A program made the position numbers and the translations under genes. Under the pieces are notes generated by a model. That model was not told the origin of the DNA. It was given only the letters and a program-made list of their open reading frames with translations, and did not search any database. Below, piece by piece: positions 35,210 to 44,666 of a stretch of 64,000 nucleotides of DNA. Position 1 is the first letter of the stretch, and each line of letters opens with the position of its first letter. Source of the DNA: JAJFJD01 sp965228975 (lineage in GTDB: Bacteria; Pseudomonadota; Alphaproteobacteria; UBA8366); NCBI GenBank assembly GCA_965228975.1, contig OZ245851.1, positions 4,898,001 to 4,962,000 of the forward strand, given 5' to 3'.

Positions 35210-35599
35210 ATGTCGAAGAACACAGATAAGCTTTTAAGTGGCGGAACCGCCAACGTGGCCTACATCAGCGAAAGCGAAGGTATCGCCGCAATGACCGGAA
35301 CTCTGAAGGGCGGCGCCTACGCCCACGTCACCAGCGATCACCGCGATGTCGGAAACGGCCGCTTTGAATTCGACATGGAAGATTTCTTCATCTATACGGA
35401 CGGCTCCACGATCGTCGCCAACGACAAATCCTGCGTGCAAGAGGCCGCAGAGGAGATCACCGCGGGCAGCACCGACTACACGGTCGTCAATGCGACGGGC
35501 CGCTTCGCCGGGTTCACTGGCCCGTTCGGGCGCCGCGGCGGCCGGTTCTTCGATAAAGGCATTGGCGTCCTGCGGTTCGAAGGCGAACTCAACCGCTGA
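35210..35599 (+). CDS. Hypothetical beta-barrel-like protein
   Basis: 129-aa protein with alternating strand pattern and ATGRFAGFTGPFG, faintly like allene-oxide-cyclase/dirigent-type barrels. No function is assigned. Start 35210 is preceded by GAAAGG; the frame to 35096 adds a stretch unlike protein. It is 25 bp before the azoreductase gene, under likely LysR control. Confidence 0.6.
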   Translation: MSKNTDKLLSGGTANVAYISESEGIAAMTGTLKGGAYAHVTSDHRDVGNGRFEFDMEDFFIYTDGSTIVANDKSCVQEAAEEITAGSTDYTVVNATGRFAGFTGPFGRRGGRFFDKGIGVLRFEGELNR

Positions 35600-35624
35600 T
35601 CGCGCAAAGCTAGGAGACCTCACC

Positions 35625-36299
35625 ATGACCACATTGCTTCGTATCGACGCCAGCGCCCGGACGTCTCGCTCAACGACCCGTGCGCTGTCGGATCGTTTCT
35701 TCGGGCTCTGGCTTGCCCGGCGTCCAAACGACGAGCACATCCTTCGTGATGTCGGCGCGAACCCGCCGTCCATCATTACGGAAGACTGGATCGCAGCCGC
35801 CTTCGCCAAAGAGCGTTCGCAGAAAGAGGCGGATCTTCTCGCCCTCTCGAACGACCTGATCGCCGAGGTGGCCGTCGCCAACATCATTGTCATGGCGACG
35901 CCGATGTACAACTACGGCATGCCCGCCGCGTTGAAGGCGTGGTTCGACCAGGTCGTCCGGGTCGACAAGACCTTCACGTTCGATCTGGCCAGGGGCGATG
36001 CCCCGCTCGAACCGGTTTTCTCCGGCAAGACGCTCGTCCTTCTGACGTCCTGGGGAGAATTCGGCTTCGGTCCCGGCGAGGTCAACGAAGGCCGCGACAG
36101 CCTGACCCCGCATATCCGGACCGCATCGCGCTATCTCGGCGTCGAAACGGTCCACCATGTCGGGGTCGAATACCAGGAATTCGGAGATCACCGTTTCGAA
36201 GCATCGCGCAACGCGGCGCACGCCGCACTCGAACCGCTGGTCGACCGCCTCGTCGTCTCGGCCGGCTTTGGCGCGACCGATCGCAGCTCGGCGGCGTGA
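35625..36299 (+). CDS. azoR: FMN-dependent NADH-azoreductase/quinone reductase
   Basis: 224-aa flavodoxin-like oxidoreductase: RIDASARTSRSTTRAL binds the FMN phosphate, and ATPMYNYGMPAALKAWFDQVVR is the AzoR/NQO signature. It reduces quinones and azo compounds using NAD(P)H. TAGGAG precedes the ATG at 35625. A regulated detoxification role fits the LysR neighbour. Confidence 0.9.
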   Translation: MTTLLRIDASARTSRSTTRALSDRFFGLWLARRPNDEHILRDVGANPPSIITEDWIAAAFAKERSQKEADLLALSNDLIAEVAVANIIVMATPMYNYGMPAALKAWFDQVVRVDKTFTFDLARGDAPLEPVFSGKTLVLLTSWGEFGFGPGEVNEGRDSLTPHIRTASRYLGVETVHHVGVEYQEFGDHRFEASRNAAHAALEPLVDRLVVSAGFGATDRSSAA

Positions 36300-36683
36300 T
36301 TGTTCCGAGCGTCATGCTGCTTGCCGACAGCAACCGCTTCGCCGTCGGGATGCCCGTAGCTGGCGGGTGAGGAGGGCCACAGAATTTGTGTCTGTCGTGT
36401 TCAGGCATTTCTGCACGTCCGCTTTTGGCTAAGACCGGCTGAGTTACTTACCTAGCTACATGTCGGCTTTGGCCTGAACTGAGACATTCACAGCAAATCA
36501 ACGAGGCTCAAAGCCTTATCGTTGCAGGCCCTTTGAACAATGAGAATCCATGTCTCATTCTAGAGTTACAACAGACCTCAAACCTTAAATAGCGGACGTG
36601 GTCCACTATGAAATTCTGGCCAAATTAGGGGCAAAGCCGAACGCCCTGATCCAACTATTTGTTACCCTGTTCTGGCGATTAAA

Positions 36684-36834
36684 TTCCCTGTTACTTCGGA
36701 AAAATTCCCTGTTCGAGATTTAGGGATTTCGGGAAATTAGTGACTTATTATCAGTGCCTTGGCACCCCCGATAAGCTCTCCAGGCTCTGATTTTGTTAGA
36801 ATTCCCTGTTTTTTCCCTGTTAAACAGGGAATTC
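36684..36834. repeat. TTCCCTGTT repeat cluster with 13-bp hairpin
   Basis: The 711-bp gene-free stretch 36300-37010 contains four direct TTCCCTGTT copies (36684, 36705, 36802, 36813) and an inverted one (36823-36831). GAATTCCCTGTTT (36799-36811) and AAACAGGGAATTC (36822-36834) form a perfect 13-bp inverted repeat with a 10-base loop. Similar TTCCCTGTT clusters occur between genes in rhizobial genomes (from memory). The function is unknown; apart from this cluster I see nothing in this stretch. Confidence 0.65.
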
Positions 36835-37010
36835 CTGCGGAGACTGGTTCGCTACAGACTGCGTGCACCACCATTAATTTTCTGTCTAACGTGATGAGAA
36901 TGTGGGCGTGTCGCCGGCTGCGGTTTCCCCGGCGAATCGGCGATATCGACCTCATTTTATGGGATTAGGGACGGCTGAGTTTGCCGTCTGCGAGCGTAAC
37001 TCCTGCCCTG

Positions 37011-37931
37011 TCAGTGTGTGGCTGTTCCCGCGGTCTTTGTTTCCGTCTCACCCGCGAGCTCGATGAGTTGTTGTCGAAATCGGTTTTGCCTACTCGCCTT
37101 GCCCTGTGAGCGATTTTCTGTGTCGAGGTTGAGATTTGCAATGAAATCCGTTTCGAATTGCCTTGGAATGCCCTTGATCGACACGCTGGCGTGTTCTCGG
37201 ATGCCCTCGAAAATGCGCATCTTCTCGTCGAGGAAGTCGCTTGCGTCGAACCCAAGGCCGGCGACGTAGTCCCCATATCGTTGTAGCCGGCTTTGCAGCA
37301 GGTGGACATATTCGCTGAGGAGGAATTCCGTCGCCACCACGAACGATTTCGGCGGCTTGGTCGCCAGTGTGTTCAGGGCGTTGATGATGTGAAAAAGGCC
37401 ATCGGAGAAACTCATCAACAGCTCACGGTACTCGGCGTCGACCCTCTCCGCCTCGCGAAGCTTTTCATCGAAGCGCGCCGAGGACGACCACCACACGGAA
37501 AGAAGAAACCCCAACGTCACCGCGAACAGACTGGTCATGACGACGCGGGTGGCGTAGAGCGCGCCGGTCAGGACGTCCATATTCTCGAAGAGATACACCG
37601 AACCCGCGAATAGAATGGCAAAGACCAGGAGCAGGCCGAAAGACGGGTGAGAGAATGTCCGGCGCTTCAACTTGCCTTTCGCCCGGACGATCCATTCGCC
37701 ATGCGTCAGTTTTTTTTCCGGCAACGGCTTCGCTCGGATCCGTGGTTTTCGAGTGGACTCGAAGAGGATTCCCAGGGCGATGGCGGTTGCGCTGGTTGCC
37801 AATGTCGCCGCAAGAAACGGTGCCCCATTGATCCACACGAATACGCCGGCCGCGCCGAAGAGGAGCGCCATGAGCGAGAGTGAGACTCGTTTGGCCATCA
37901 GAAGATCATTCAACCCTACCAGATCGATCAT
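37011..37931 (-). CDS. Membrane protein, paralogue 1 of tandem pair
   Basis: 306 aa: an extra N-terminal pair of helices (LSLMALLFGAAGVFVWI), then KLTHGEWIVRAKGKLKRRTF, two more helices (FGLLLVFAILFAGSVYL and VVMTSLFAVTLGFLLSVWW), and a long cytoplasmic helical region (FVVATEFLLSEYVHLLQSRL) with a charged tail. The core is almost identical to the next gene upstream. No known family is recognised. Confidence 0.7.
   Translation of the reverse strand: MIDLVGLNDLLMAKRVSLSLMALLFGAAGVFVWINGAPFLAATLATSATAIALGILFESTRKPRIRAKPLPEKKLTHGEWIVRAKGKLKRRTFSHPSFGLLLVFAILFAGSVYLFENMDVLTGALYATRVVMTSLFAVTLGFLLSVWWSSSARFDEKLREAERVDAEYRELLMSFSDGLFHIINALNTLATKPPKSFVVATEFLLSEYVHLLQSRLQRYGDYVAGLGFDASDFLDEKMRIFEGIREHASVSIKGIPRQFETDFIANLNLDTENRSQGKASRQNRFRQQLIELAGETETKTAGTATH
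37286..37709. repeat. Near-identical direct repeat, copy 1
   Basis: 424 bp aligned without gaps to 38302-38725 (constant offset 1016). Apart from a short patch near 37387-37402 only a few single-base differences are seen. Identity falls beyond 37286 toward the C-terminal coding end. The pattern suggests recent duplication or gene conversion. Confidence 0.85.
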
Positions 37932-38014
37932 CCACGAAGCGACAAGACACCTGCGCCGGTTTGTGCGGCGACCGTAATATTCTAAAGGGTCAATCGATTG
38001 ACAGTGCCCCGCCG

Positions 38015-38827
38015 CTATCCCGGCGCCGGTGTACTTTTCTCCGTGCCGTGGTGTTCCGTTTTCTGGTCCGCCAGTTCCTCAAGCGTTTTCCTAAGATTTT
38101 GCTGGCGCCTGGCGGTCGCGTCGGAAAGCTGCTCTATGTCGAGGTTGAGGTTTGCGATGAAGGCCGTTTCGAGTTCCCTCGGGATGCCTTTGATCGACAC
38201 GCTGGCGCGCTCCCGGATGCCCTCGAAAATGCGCATCTTCTCGTCGAGGAAGTCGCTTGCGTCGAATCCGAGACCGGCGACGTAGTCGCCGTACCACTGC
38301 AGCCGGCTTTGCAGCAGGTGGACATATTCGCTGAGGAGGAATTCCGTCGCCACCACGAACGATTTCGGCGGCTTGGTCGCCAGTGTGTTCAGGGCGTTGA
38401 TGATATCGAACAAGCTATCCGAGAAACTCATCAACAGCTCACGGTACTCGGCGTCGATCCTCTCCGCCTCGCGAAGCTTTTCATCGAAGCGCGCCGAGGA
38501 CGACCACCACACGGAGAGAAGAAACCCCAACGTCACCGCGAACAGACTGGTCATGACGACGCGGGTGGCGTAGAGCGCGCCGGTCAGGACGTCCATATTC
38601 TCGAAGAGATACACCGAACCCGCGAATAGAATGGCAAAGACCAGGAGCAGGCCGAAAGACGGGTGAGAGAATGTCCGGCGCTTCAATTTGCCTTTCGCCC
38701 GGACGATCCATTCGCCATGCGTCAGCACCTTCCCGTCGGCCCCGTTGCCGCCATCGGCCAATACGTCCGTTGCCGCCGCCTCAATCTCCTGACCTTTGGA
38801 CATACTTTTTTCTACGTAAGCACTCAT
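38015..38827 (-). CDS. Membrane protein, paralogue 2 of tandem pair
   Basis: 270 aa with a short hydrophilic N-terminus in place of the first two helices of its paralogue, then the same THGEWIVRAKGKLKRRTF, two helices and helical cytoplasmic region. The C-terminal ~45 residues differ (IEQLSDATARRQQNLRKTLE). So one copy has four helices and the other two. It lies 60 bp after the exported-protein gene and is probably co-transcribed. Confidence 0.7.
   Translation of the reverse strand: MSAYVEKSMSKGQEIEAAATDVLADGGNGADGKVLTHGEWIVRAKGKLKRRTFSHPSFGLLLVFAILFAGSVYLFENMDVLTGALYATRVVMTSLFAVTLGFLLSVWWSSSARFDEKLREAERIDAEYRELLMSFSDSLFDIINALNTLATKPPKSFVVATEFLLSEYVHLLQSRLQWYGDYVAGLGFDASDFLDEKMRIFEGIRERASVSIKGIPRELETAFIANLNLDIEQLSDATARRQQNLRKTLEELADQKTEHHGTEKSTPAPG
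38302..38725. repeat. Near-identical direct repeat, copy 2
   Basis: Partner of 37286-37709; it covers the shared membrane and cytoplasmic core of the upstream paralogue. Confidence 0.85.
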
Positions 38828-38886
38828 GCCTTTACTCCCCGTCTAGCTGCTTCGATAGGCGCACTTCGTCACATCATTGATATTAT

Positions 38887-39786
38887 TTAAGAATCTGCAC
38901 ATTTGTACTCACCCTGTACCACAATCGTCGTCCCAATCTTCGACAGCGATGTTTCGCTCCGGTCGAAGCGCATCACACAAAAACGTCGCGGCGTATCGAT
39001 CGCCAAGACGTGTCCAGCCGCTGCGTTGCTTGCCGTGGGAACTTGGACATAGTCGGTCCAGATTTTTCGCTTTTCGACATTGCGCCGAAAATCCAGGTCG
39101 GGCGTGCCAATTATTCGCTCGTATTGAGAGGTCGACAGACCGTTCTTGATCGAAGACCCGTCCCCGGTAACGTTGATGCGAATGACCACCCGGTTCACAT
39201 CTACTGTTTTCCAGCTGATGCCGAACGCCCTACCGCCTTGCACAGGACCTGGCCCGGCTCTTTCAAGCCGGAAGCGCCCAGTCTTCATCGGTGCGATATT
39301 GACGTTAGTTTGTTTTTTTTTGAACGCGTCTTCGGCGGTAACGATGATCGCCAAATGCGCCGTTGCTGTACCCCCCTTGTTGTCCTTTACCTGAATGAGA
39401 AATTCATAGCTGCCTGCGGCCGCAATTTTCTCGTTGATGTAATTGTGAAAATCGAGCGTCACGTCCTTGTATCGGCGGACGCGCTTTTCGATCCCGAACA
39501 AATGATAGTTGCCTTGGTCCAACGTCGTCGCGAGATCGACCTCGTAGGACCGTTCCCGCACCATCAAGCTGCTGATCCGCTCGGGCGCTTGTATTCGGAC
39601 ACGGAGCCGTTCAAATTTTCCGATGCGGCCCTGCCGGGGCATGGCCATGTCGAACCCTTGGGCGATTATTTCGGGGGCATCAGGATCTTCCGCAACGGCT
39701 TCCGGTGCGCAGATCAGTACGGCCAAGACAAGCGGCATAAGACAACGCAAGAAACGTGTATGTCTCGATCCTAGATAAACTTGCAT
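38887..39786 (-). CDS. Exported protein of unknown function with Ig/cadherin-like segment
   Basis: 299 aa. From the ATG at 39786, preceded by GGAGAAAGGG, it starts with a signal peptide (LRCLMPLVLAVLICAPEAVA, cleavage before EDPD). The segment SYEFLIQVKDNKGGTATAHL looks like an Ig- or cadherin-like strand pattern, and a second beta-rich half follows. Two Cys remain near the C-terminus. It is first gene of the three-gene unit with the two membrane paralogues, so it may be their periplasmic partner. Confidence 0.65.
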   Translation of the reverse strand: MQVYLGSRHTRFLRCLMPLVLAVLICAPEAVAEDPDAPEIIAQGFDMAMPRQGRIGKFERLRVRIQAPERISSLMVRERSYEVDLATTLDQGNYHLFGIEKRVRRYKDVTLDFHNYINEKIAAAGSYEFLIQVKDNKGGTATAHLAIIVTAEDAFKKKQTNVNIAPMKTGRFRLERAGPGPVQGGRAFGISWKTVDVNRVVIRINVTGDGSSIKNGLSTSQYERIIGTPDLDFRRNVEKRKIWTDYVQVPTASNAAAGHVLAIDTPRRFCVMRFDRSETSLSKIGTTIVVQGEYKCADS

Positions 39787-39993
39787 CTTCAAACCCTTTC
39801 TCCAGGGCCTCTGCGCCAAATCCGAACGTATATGCAGGCTAGTCCCCACCATCTGCCGACTACTTTGGATGGAATTATTCGCGACCTTCGGCGAGCGCAC
39901 CGTGACATGGATCAACGTTCCGACCGTTCGGTGCGGGCGCGCGTAGCGGCGGGAAGGCCCAATACCCGTGACTTCACGCCGCGTCCCAAGGAT

Positions 39994-40069
<76 letters not shown>

Positions 40070-40266
40070 ATTTCTTTTATTGCTTAGTATCAATCTGTTA
40101 AATGTGTGCGCAGTGTCCCGTTTTCCGCGCCACACAGGCGATATCCTCGGTTATCTATAGGTACAGAGACTAGTATTCTGCGCGTCTCCGAGAGGAATTG
40201 GGCAAAAGTCTCTGTCAGCCAATTCCCGTAGCCAACAGTTTCCATTTGATGGCGGGACTGCGTGGT

Positions 40267-41931
40267 TTAGGCGAAGCCAAGTAGTTCACGCTGCGCTTGC
40301 CAGTCATAGGGCAGGGAACGAATGCGCTTGAGCCGATACGCTGTCAGATCAACGGGGTGCTTCCCATCGAGTATCGCCTCGACGATATCGGGCGCTAGGA
40401 AAGCGAGTGGCAGGATACGGCTGACATCACCTTTGTCGACGCTGTGGCGGGCAGCGAGGTCTTTGATGCTGCGAACTTCTCCAGACTTCAATTGGGCAAA
40501 CCATCGTTGTGCCGATGTGACAACATTAATGAGAGCCGGGTCCGGCTTGCTGGGTTTGTCCGACTGCCCGTTGATGATCAGCTTCATCTCGACGCCTCGG
40601 CGCTTGAAGGTAACCGGTAGCTCAATCGCGATTGATTTATCTGTGATTTGACCATTCGATTCGCATAGACATCGTTTCATTAATTCCGTTGGGTCCAGCT
40701 CGACTCGGACACAGGACGATGTGAGTTCAATGCGATTTACAAGATCGAGGATTAGAGATCGCAGGGTGCTTGCATCGCCGGTGACGGGCTGATGCGCAAG
40801 CGCCGCCGCCGCGTCAATTGCTGCCGCCGTCTCTTCCGTCGTTGGATCAATGTGATTGATGAGCCGCGGTGTGTCTCTCAAGAACTCGACAATGCCATCG
40901 ATGACGGCTCGTTCGACGGCCGGTGCGGGCAGGCGCCATTGCGTCTTTGCATCCGGGTCACGAGAGATGTAGTAGCGATACCGCCGCCCTTGTTTGTTAG
41001 TGTAATGCGGTGAGATCCGCTTGCCCTCTTCGTCGAAGAGTAAGCCGGTAAGAAGGTTCGAACCCCTTACATAGACGGAGCGCGTTCGCTGCTTGGTGTT
41101 TTGTCTGAGTTGATCCTGCACCAGGGCCCAAAGCGCTAGATCGATGATCGCCTCATGCTCACCGGGATAACTTTGTCCCTTGTGCGTTGTTTTTCCGAGA
41201 TAGATTTTGTTGGTAAGGAGCTTGTGTAGATGCCCGATTCTAAATGGCATCCCGCCACTACGACCGCCATTGTTCGGTATACGGGCTTTGGTCCGCAGCC
41301 CTAGTCGATCGGCCTCGTCCTTGAGAGCTTTCACGGTGCCGAGGTCACGATAGCGCTGGAACAGTGTTCGAACGGTCTCCGCCTCGGCTTGATTCACGAT
41401 CAACTTTCGATCGACCACGTCATAGCCGAGCGGCACGACCCCACCCATCCATAAGCCCTTCTTTTTCGAGGCTGCGATCTTGTCGCGGATGCGCTCCGCT
41501 GTGACCTCCCGCTCGAACTGAGCGAAGGACAAAAGGACATTGAGCGTCAATCGTCCCATGGATGAGGTGGTGTTGAACTGTTGTGTTACGGAGACAAACG
41601 AGACGTCTTGTTCGTCCAAGGTTTCGACGATTTTGGCGAAGTCCGCTAGGGAGCGTGAGAGTCTGTCCACCTTGTAGACCACCACGACATCGACAGACCC
41701 GTTTCGAATGTCAGAGAGCAATTTCTGCAGAGCGGGGCGATCCATACTGCCACCGGAATAACCACCATCATCATAGGGTGCCTTTAGAGCCGTCCATCCT
41801 TCGCCGGACTGGCTCTTCACGTAAGACAGACACGCATCCCGCTGCGCTTCCAGCGAGTTATAGTCTTGCTCCAGTCCTTCATCCGTGGACTTCCGGGTGT
41901 AGATCGCGCAGCGAAGGCGTTTGGGTGTCAT
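40267..41931 (-). CDS. Large serine recombinase
   Basis: 554-aa site-specific recombinase. The N-terminal resolvase domain has catalytic Ser15 in YTRKSTDEGLEQDYNS, then KVDRLSRSLADF and FAQFEREVTAERIRDKI. A recombinase domain follows (GYDVVDRKLIVNQAEA), and a zinc-ribbon-type or helical C-terminal part. Start 41931 overlaps the DUF2924 gene by ATGA. It likely mobilised or still mobilises the adjacent cassette. Confidence 0.9.
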   Translation of the reverse strand: MTPKRLRCAIYTRKSTDEGLEQDYNSLEAQRDACLSYVKSQSGEGWTALKAPYDDGGYSGGSMDRPALQKLLSDIRNGSVDVVVVYKVDRLSRSLADFAKIVETLDEQDVSFVSVTQQFNTTSSMGRLTLNVLLSFAQFEREVTAERIRDKIAASKKKGLWMGGVVPLGYDVVDRKLIVNQAEAETVRTLFQRYRDLGTVKALKDEADRLGLRTKARIPNNGGRSGGMPFRIGHLHKLLTNKIYLGKTTHKGQSYPGEHEAIIDLALWALVQDQLRQNTKQRTRSVYVRGSNLLTGLLFDEEGKRISPHYTNKQGRRYRYYISRDPDAKTQWRLPAPAVERAVIDGIVEFLRDTPRLINHIDPTTEETAAAIDAAAALAHQPVTGDASTLRSLILDLVNRIELTSSCVRVELDPTELMKRCLCESNGQITDKSIAIELPVTFKRRGVEMKLIINGQSDKPSKPDPALINVVTSAQRWFAQLKSGEVRSIKDLAARHSVDKGDVSRILPLAFLAPDIVEAILDGKHPVDLTAYRLKRIRSLPYDWQAQRELLGFA

Positions 41932-42368
41932 GAGGTCTGCTCCGGTTTCAATCCAAAGAAGCGAGGTCCGGACCACCGGGCGCCAGTGATGGCCCTGGCC
42001 ACGGCCGAGAGGGACCGATACGGTACCCCGTCCAGAACAAACCCGTCGTCAGAGACATCGACGGTATAGGTTTTTCCGTTCCACTCCCGGATAAATCGCG
42101 TTCCGGGTGTGGGGGCAGTTGAAACGGATTTCAAACAAGAATTTTTGGCCTTGCTGGCGGCGCGCTCCAGGCGGTGGAGTAGTCGTGACGCAGATCGGCC
42201 ATGCGCTCTCAATTGGTGGGAATGGGCAATTGCGGCAATGAGGAACCGTTGGCTGACGCCCTTTGGTGGGCTAGATCGGAAGCAGCGCTGCCATCGCTCG
42301 ACCAGTTCAGCGCGATCGGCCGTTTCGAGGGTGGCGACTAGACTTTCAATATCCTCTGCACGGGCCAT
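41928..42368 (-). CDS. DUF2924 protein
   Basis: 146 aa. The family pattern is visible: ERWQRCFRSSPPKGVSQRFL, RLLHRLERAASK, PGTRFIREWNGKTYTVDVSD and YRSLSAVARAITGARWSGP. In alphaproteobacterial phages and islands it typically sits directly before the large serine recombinase. The C-terminal half may bind DNA. ATG 42368 follows GGATGGAGCATGAG and lies one base after the DUF3489 stop; longer starts at 42380 and 42410 are possible. Confidence 0.8.
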   Translation of the reverse strand: MARAEDIESLVATLETADRAELVERWQRCFRSSPPKGVSQRFLIAAIAHSHQLRAHGRSASRLLHRLERAASKAKNSCLKSVSTAPTPGTRFIREWNGKTYTVDVSDDGFVLDGVPYRSLSAVARAITGARWSGPRFFGLKPEQTS

Positions 42369-42369
42369 C

Positions 42370-42654
42370 TCATGCTCCATCCGTAATGCGATAGACTCGA
42401 CCGCGGCCATGTTTGGATTCGGAGGACACCGTCAGGCCGAGCTTCTTCTTTAGGGTGCCGCTGATGGCGCCGCGAACCGAATGCGGTTGCCATCCGGTTT
42501 TCTTGACGAGGTCGTTGAGCGTGGCGCCGTTGGGCTTGTTCAGCATCTCAACGAGCAAGGCGATCTTGGACTTCGGCCTTACGATGGGCGCGTCTTTTTG
42601 CTTAATCTTCGCACGCCGCTGTGTTGGTGTCGGACGTTTTGTGGATGATGCCAT
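42370..42654 (-). CDS. DUF3489 winged-helix-like protein
   Basis: 94 aa with the DUF3489 core: VEMLNKPNGATLNDLVKKTG, then WQPHSVRGAISGTLKKKLGL and GRVYRI. It looks like a small winged-helix DNA-binding protein, perhaps a directionality factor or regulator for the recombinase (inference). Start 42654 is in-frame and removes a basic extension. Confidence 0.8.
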   Translation of the reverse strand: MASSTKRPTPTQRRAKIKQKDAPIVRPKSKIALLVEMLNKPNGATLNDLVKKTGWQPHSVRGAISGTLKKKLGLTVSSESKHGRGRVYRITDGA

Positions 42655-42861
42655 TTTGGGCCTCCGTAGGTGTTTGCGCCGCGGAGATCGCAGCGCTTCC
42701 ACCCGGGAAGGCCTCGCCGATCTTAGCGGCAAGGGCGAGGCCCTAGTTGGGCCCGAACGACATCCATTGCTGCTTCCTTTGCCGAGGAAGTCCAGTGGAA
42801 TTGTCCTTAGGTTGAAGGAGCAGGGATCCTACTTTGTTGCCTATGGGCCTTGCCTATGGAT

Positions 42862-44283
42862 CTACGAGATGTGGAATACGGCTTTACCGCCGCCTCTATT
42901 TCTGACCCAGTTTAGGAACTGCGACACGCTGTCGACCTGATCGTCATGCCGCCCGTTGGGGAAGGTCACAATCTCATGACGGAAATCCGCCAGCCACGGT
43001 GCATCTTTCGGCAGCAGAACATGGCCTGCTTCAATAATTGATGTCTGCGTCATCATTCGGGTCGCCTTGTCCGCGTCAGGCTGAATCGCAATGGGCCGGA
43101 GGTCGTATTCTTCACGCAGCTCCTGGATCAGGGCCGTGCCGGAGCCCTTGTCTTCCACCAGGATGGTGTCTGGCCAATGCATTTCACGTCGCTGCTTAAA
43201 CGCACGTTTCAACTCGGGATACTCCAGTCGTCGGCGACATACCTCGACAAGATGATAGGTGTGGTTTCGAACGAGCCAGGTCGTGCAGACGGCGTAGTCA
43301 CTAGCTTCGTTTGCGGTGAGGGCCGTATCCCAGGACTGAACAATTTGATCTCCGTCCTGACGTTTTGGCAGCGCGTAAAACTCGAACCAGTCCCATTTCA
43401 CAAGGCCTCCCTCTATTGGCGAGGGACGCTGTTGATACTGGGCGGCAAATGCATAGCTCCCCATCTCCGCCTTGATCTTGTTTAGGGTCGCGAGATCTTC
43501 GCGCTCGGGATGAAGTGCTTCCCCAGCGATCCGGGTATGGATCTGTTCAACGTTGGTCGCATCCACCCAGCCGATTTGGATTTCTTCTGAACGTTCGGCT
43601 ATGGCGGGTAAATTGAGGTGATAGGCCGCAGGGTGATCGAGTAAGTAACCGGCGAGATCTTCCTCATGCAGCCGTTGCTGAATGACGATGATGACGTCAT
43701 TGCTCTTGTCATCGAGGCGGGACAAAAGAGTATTGCAGAACCAATCAATAGTTCCCTGGCGTTTGGTATCCGACAGCACCTCGTCCGGTTTGTGAGGGTC
43801 GTCGATGATGATGATGTTACCTCCGCGTCCGGTAAGGGCTCCGCCAATGGACGTTGCTAGCCGAAAGCCTCGCTTGGTGGTCATGAACTCATTCTGTGTG
43901 TCCCGCCCAGTGTCGACGCGCGTCTGGGGAAAGGTTCGCTGGTACCATGGCGCCTTCATGATCGCGCGGCAGTCTGCCGCGTGTTTCAACGCGAGCTCTT
44001 GTCCATAGCTCGCACAAATGATTCGTTGCGCTGGATCACGGCCGAGCGCCCAGGCTGGGAAGGCAACGGAGGCGCTGATGGACTTTAAATATCTCGGGGG
44101 TACAGTTATCACCAGCCTGCCAATATCGCCTGCAAGGCATCTCGATAGGTAGAATGCCATGGCCTCGATATGCCAGTTGTGACAGTAGGTCTTCCCCGGC
44201 GCCACGGTCGCAAAAGATTTTTGGATGAAGGTGGCGAGGTCGTGCCGTAACAGTGCGGCTAGCAGCGCGGGATCATATGTCAT
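42862..44283 (-). CDS. Phage terminase large subunit
   Basis: 473-aa packaging ATPase/nuclease. The Walker A-like motif VPPRYLKSISASVAFPAW, Walker B IIIIDDPHKP, coupling segment VIIVIQQRLHEEDLAGYL, and the nuclease part (VQSWDTALTANEASDYAV, HDDQVDSVSQFLNW) are all present, so it looks intact. It overlaps the DUF5681 gene by ATGA. Confidence 0.9.
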   Translation of the reverse strand: MTYDPALLAALLRHDLATFIQKSFATVAPGKTYCHNWHIEAMAFYLSRCLAGDIGRLVITVPPRYLKSISASVAFPAWALGRDPAQRIICASYGQELALKHAADCRAIMKAPWYQRTFPQTRVDTGRDTQNEFMTTKRGFRLATSIGGALTGRGGNIIIIDDPHKPDEVLSDTKRQGTIDWFCNTLLSRLDDKSNDVIIVIQQRLHEEDLAGYLLDHPAAYHLNLPAIAERSEEIQIGWVDATNVEQIHTRIAGEALHPEREDLATLNKIKAEMGSYAFAAQYQQRPSPIEGGLVKWDWFEFYALPKRQDGDQIVQSWDTALTANEASDYAVCTTWLVRNHTYHLVEVCRRRLEYPELKRAFKQRREMHWPDTILVEDKGSGTALIQELREEYDLRPIAIQPDADKATRMMTQTSIIEAGHVLLPKDAPWLADFRHEIVTFPNGRHDDQVDSVSQFLNWVRNRGGGKAVFHIS

Positions 44284-44666
44284 TCTTGCCGGCTCTTGTC
44301 GCGCAGCCGCGTCTCAAAGTTTTCGATGATTTTTTCGTCTTCTGCGGATAGCGCAGCCTCAAGCGCATCGACGGCTTTCGATTCCTCAAACCGAAGGATC
44401 AACTCGACTAATATCCGGATAGCGCGAGGGTCCCCCTTCATTGCTTTGTTGCAAAGGGCCATCACGAGAGCACGTTGCTTGCTCACCCTTTGCTCGCTGC
44501 CATCCTCTCGGATCAGGATTTGTCGGCTTAGTTCGTCGTCGAGATCCGTTTTGAGGTTGCGTGACCCCTTGGGGCGTCCATTCGGATTGCCGGACTGCCC
44601 AGGCTTGAATTGAGTGTGTTTGGGCGGTTTGCCGTAGCCGACAGTGTAGTTTCGTGATTTAGGCAT
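44280..44666 (-). CDS. DUF5681 protein, possible small terminase
   Basis: 128 aa with the DUF5681 signature HTQFKPGQSGNPNGRPKGSR and a helical C-terminus rich in Glu. It stands where the small terminase subunit is normally found, coupled to TerL. Start 44666 overlaps the methyltransferase stop by eight bases; an ATG at 44702 is possible. Confidence 0.75.
   Translation of the reverse strand: MPKSRNYTVGYGKPPKHTQFKPGQSGNPNGRPKGSRNLKTDLDDELSRQILIREDGSEQRVSKQRALVMALCNKAMKGDPRAIRILVELILRFEESKAVDALEAALSAEDEKIIENFETRLRDKSRQE

Noticed and set aside
36300..37010. CRISPR array at the TTCCCTGTT cluster
   Set aside because: Units are only 9 bp, spacing is irregular, and no cas genes are present.
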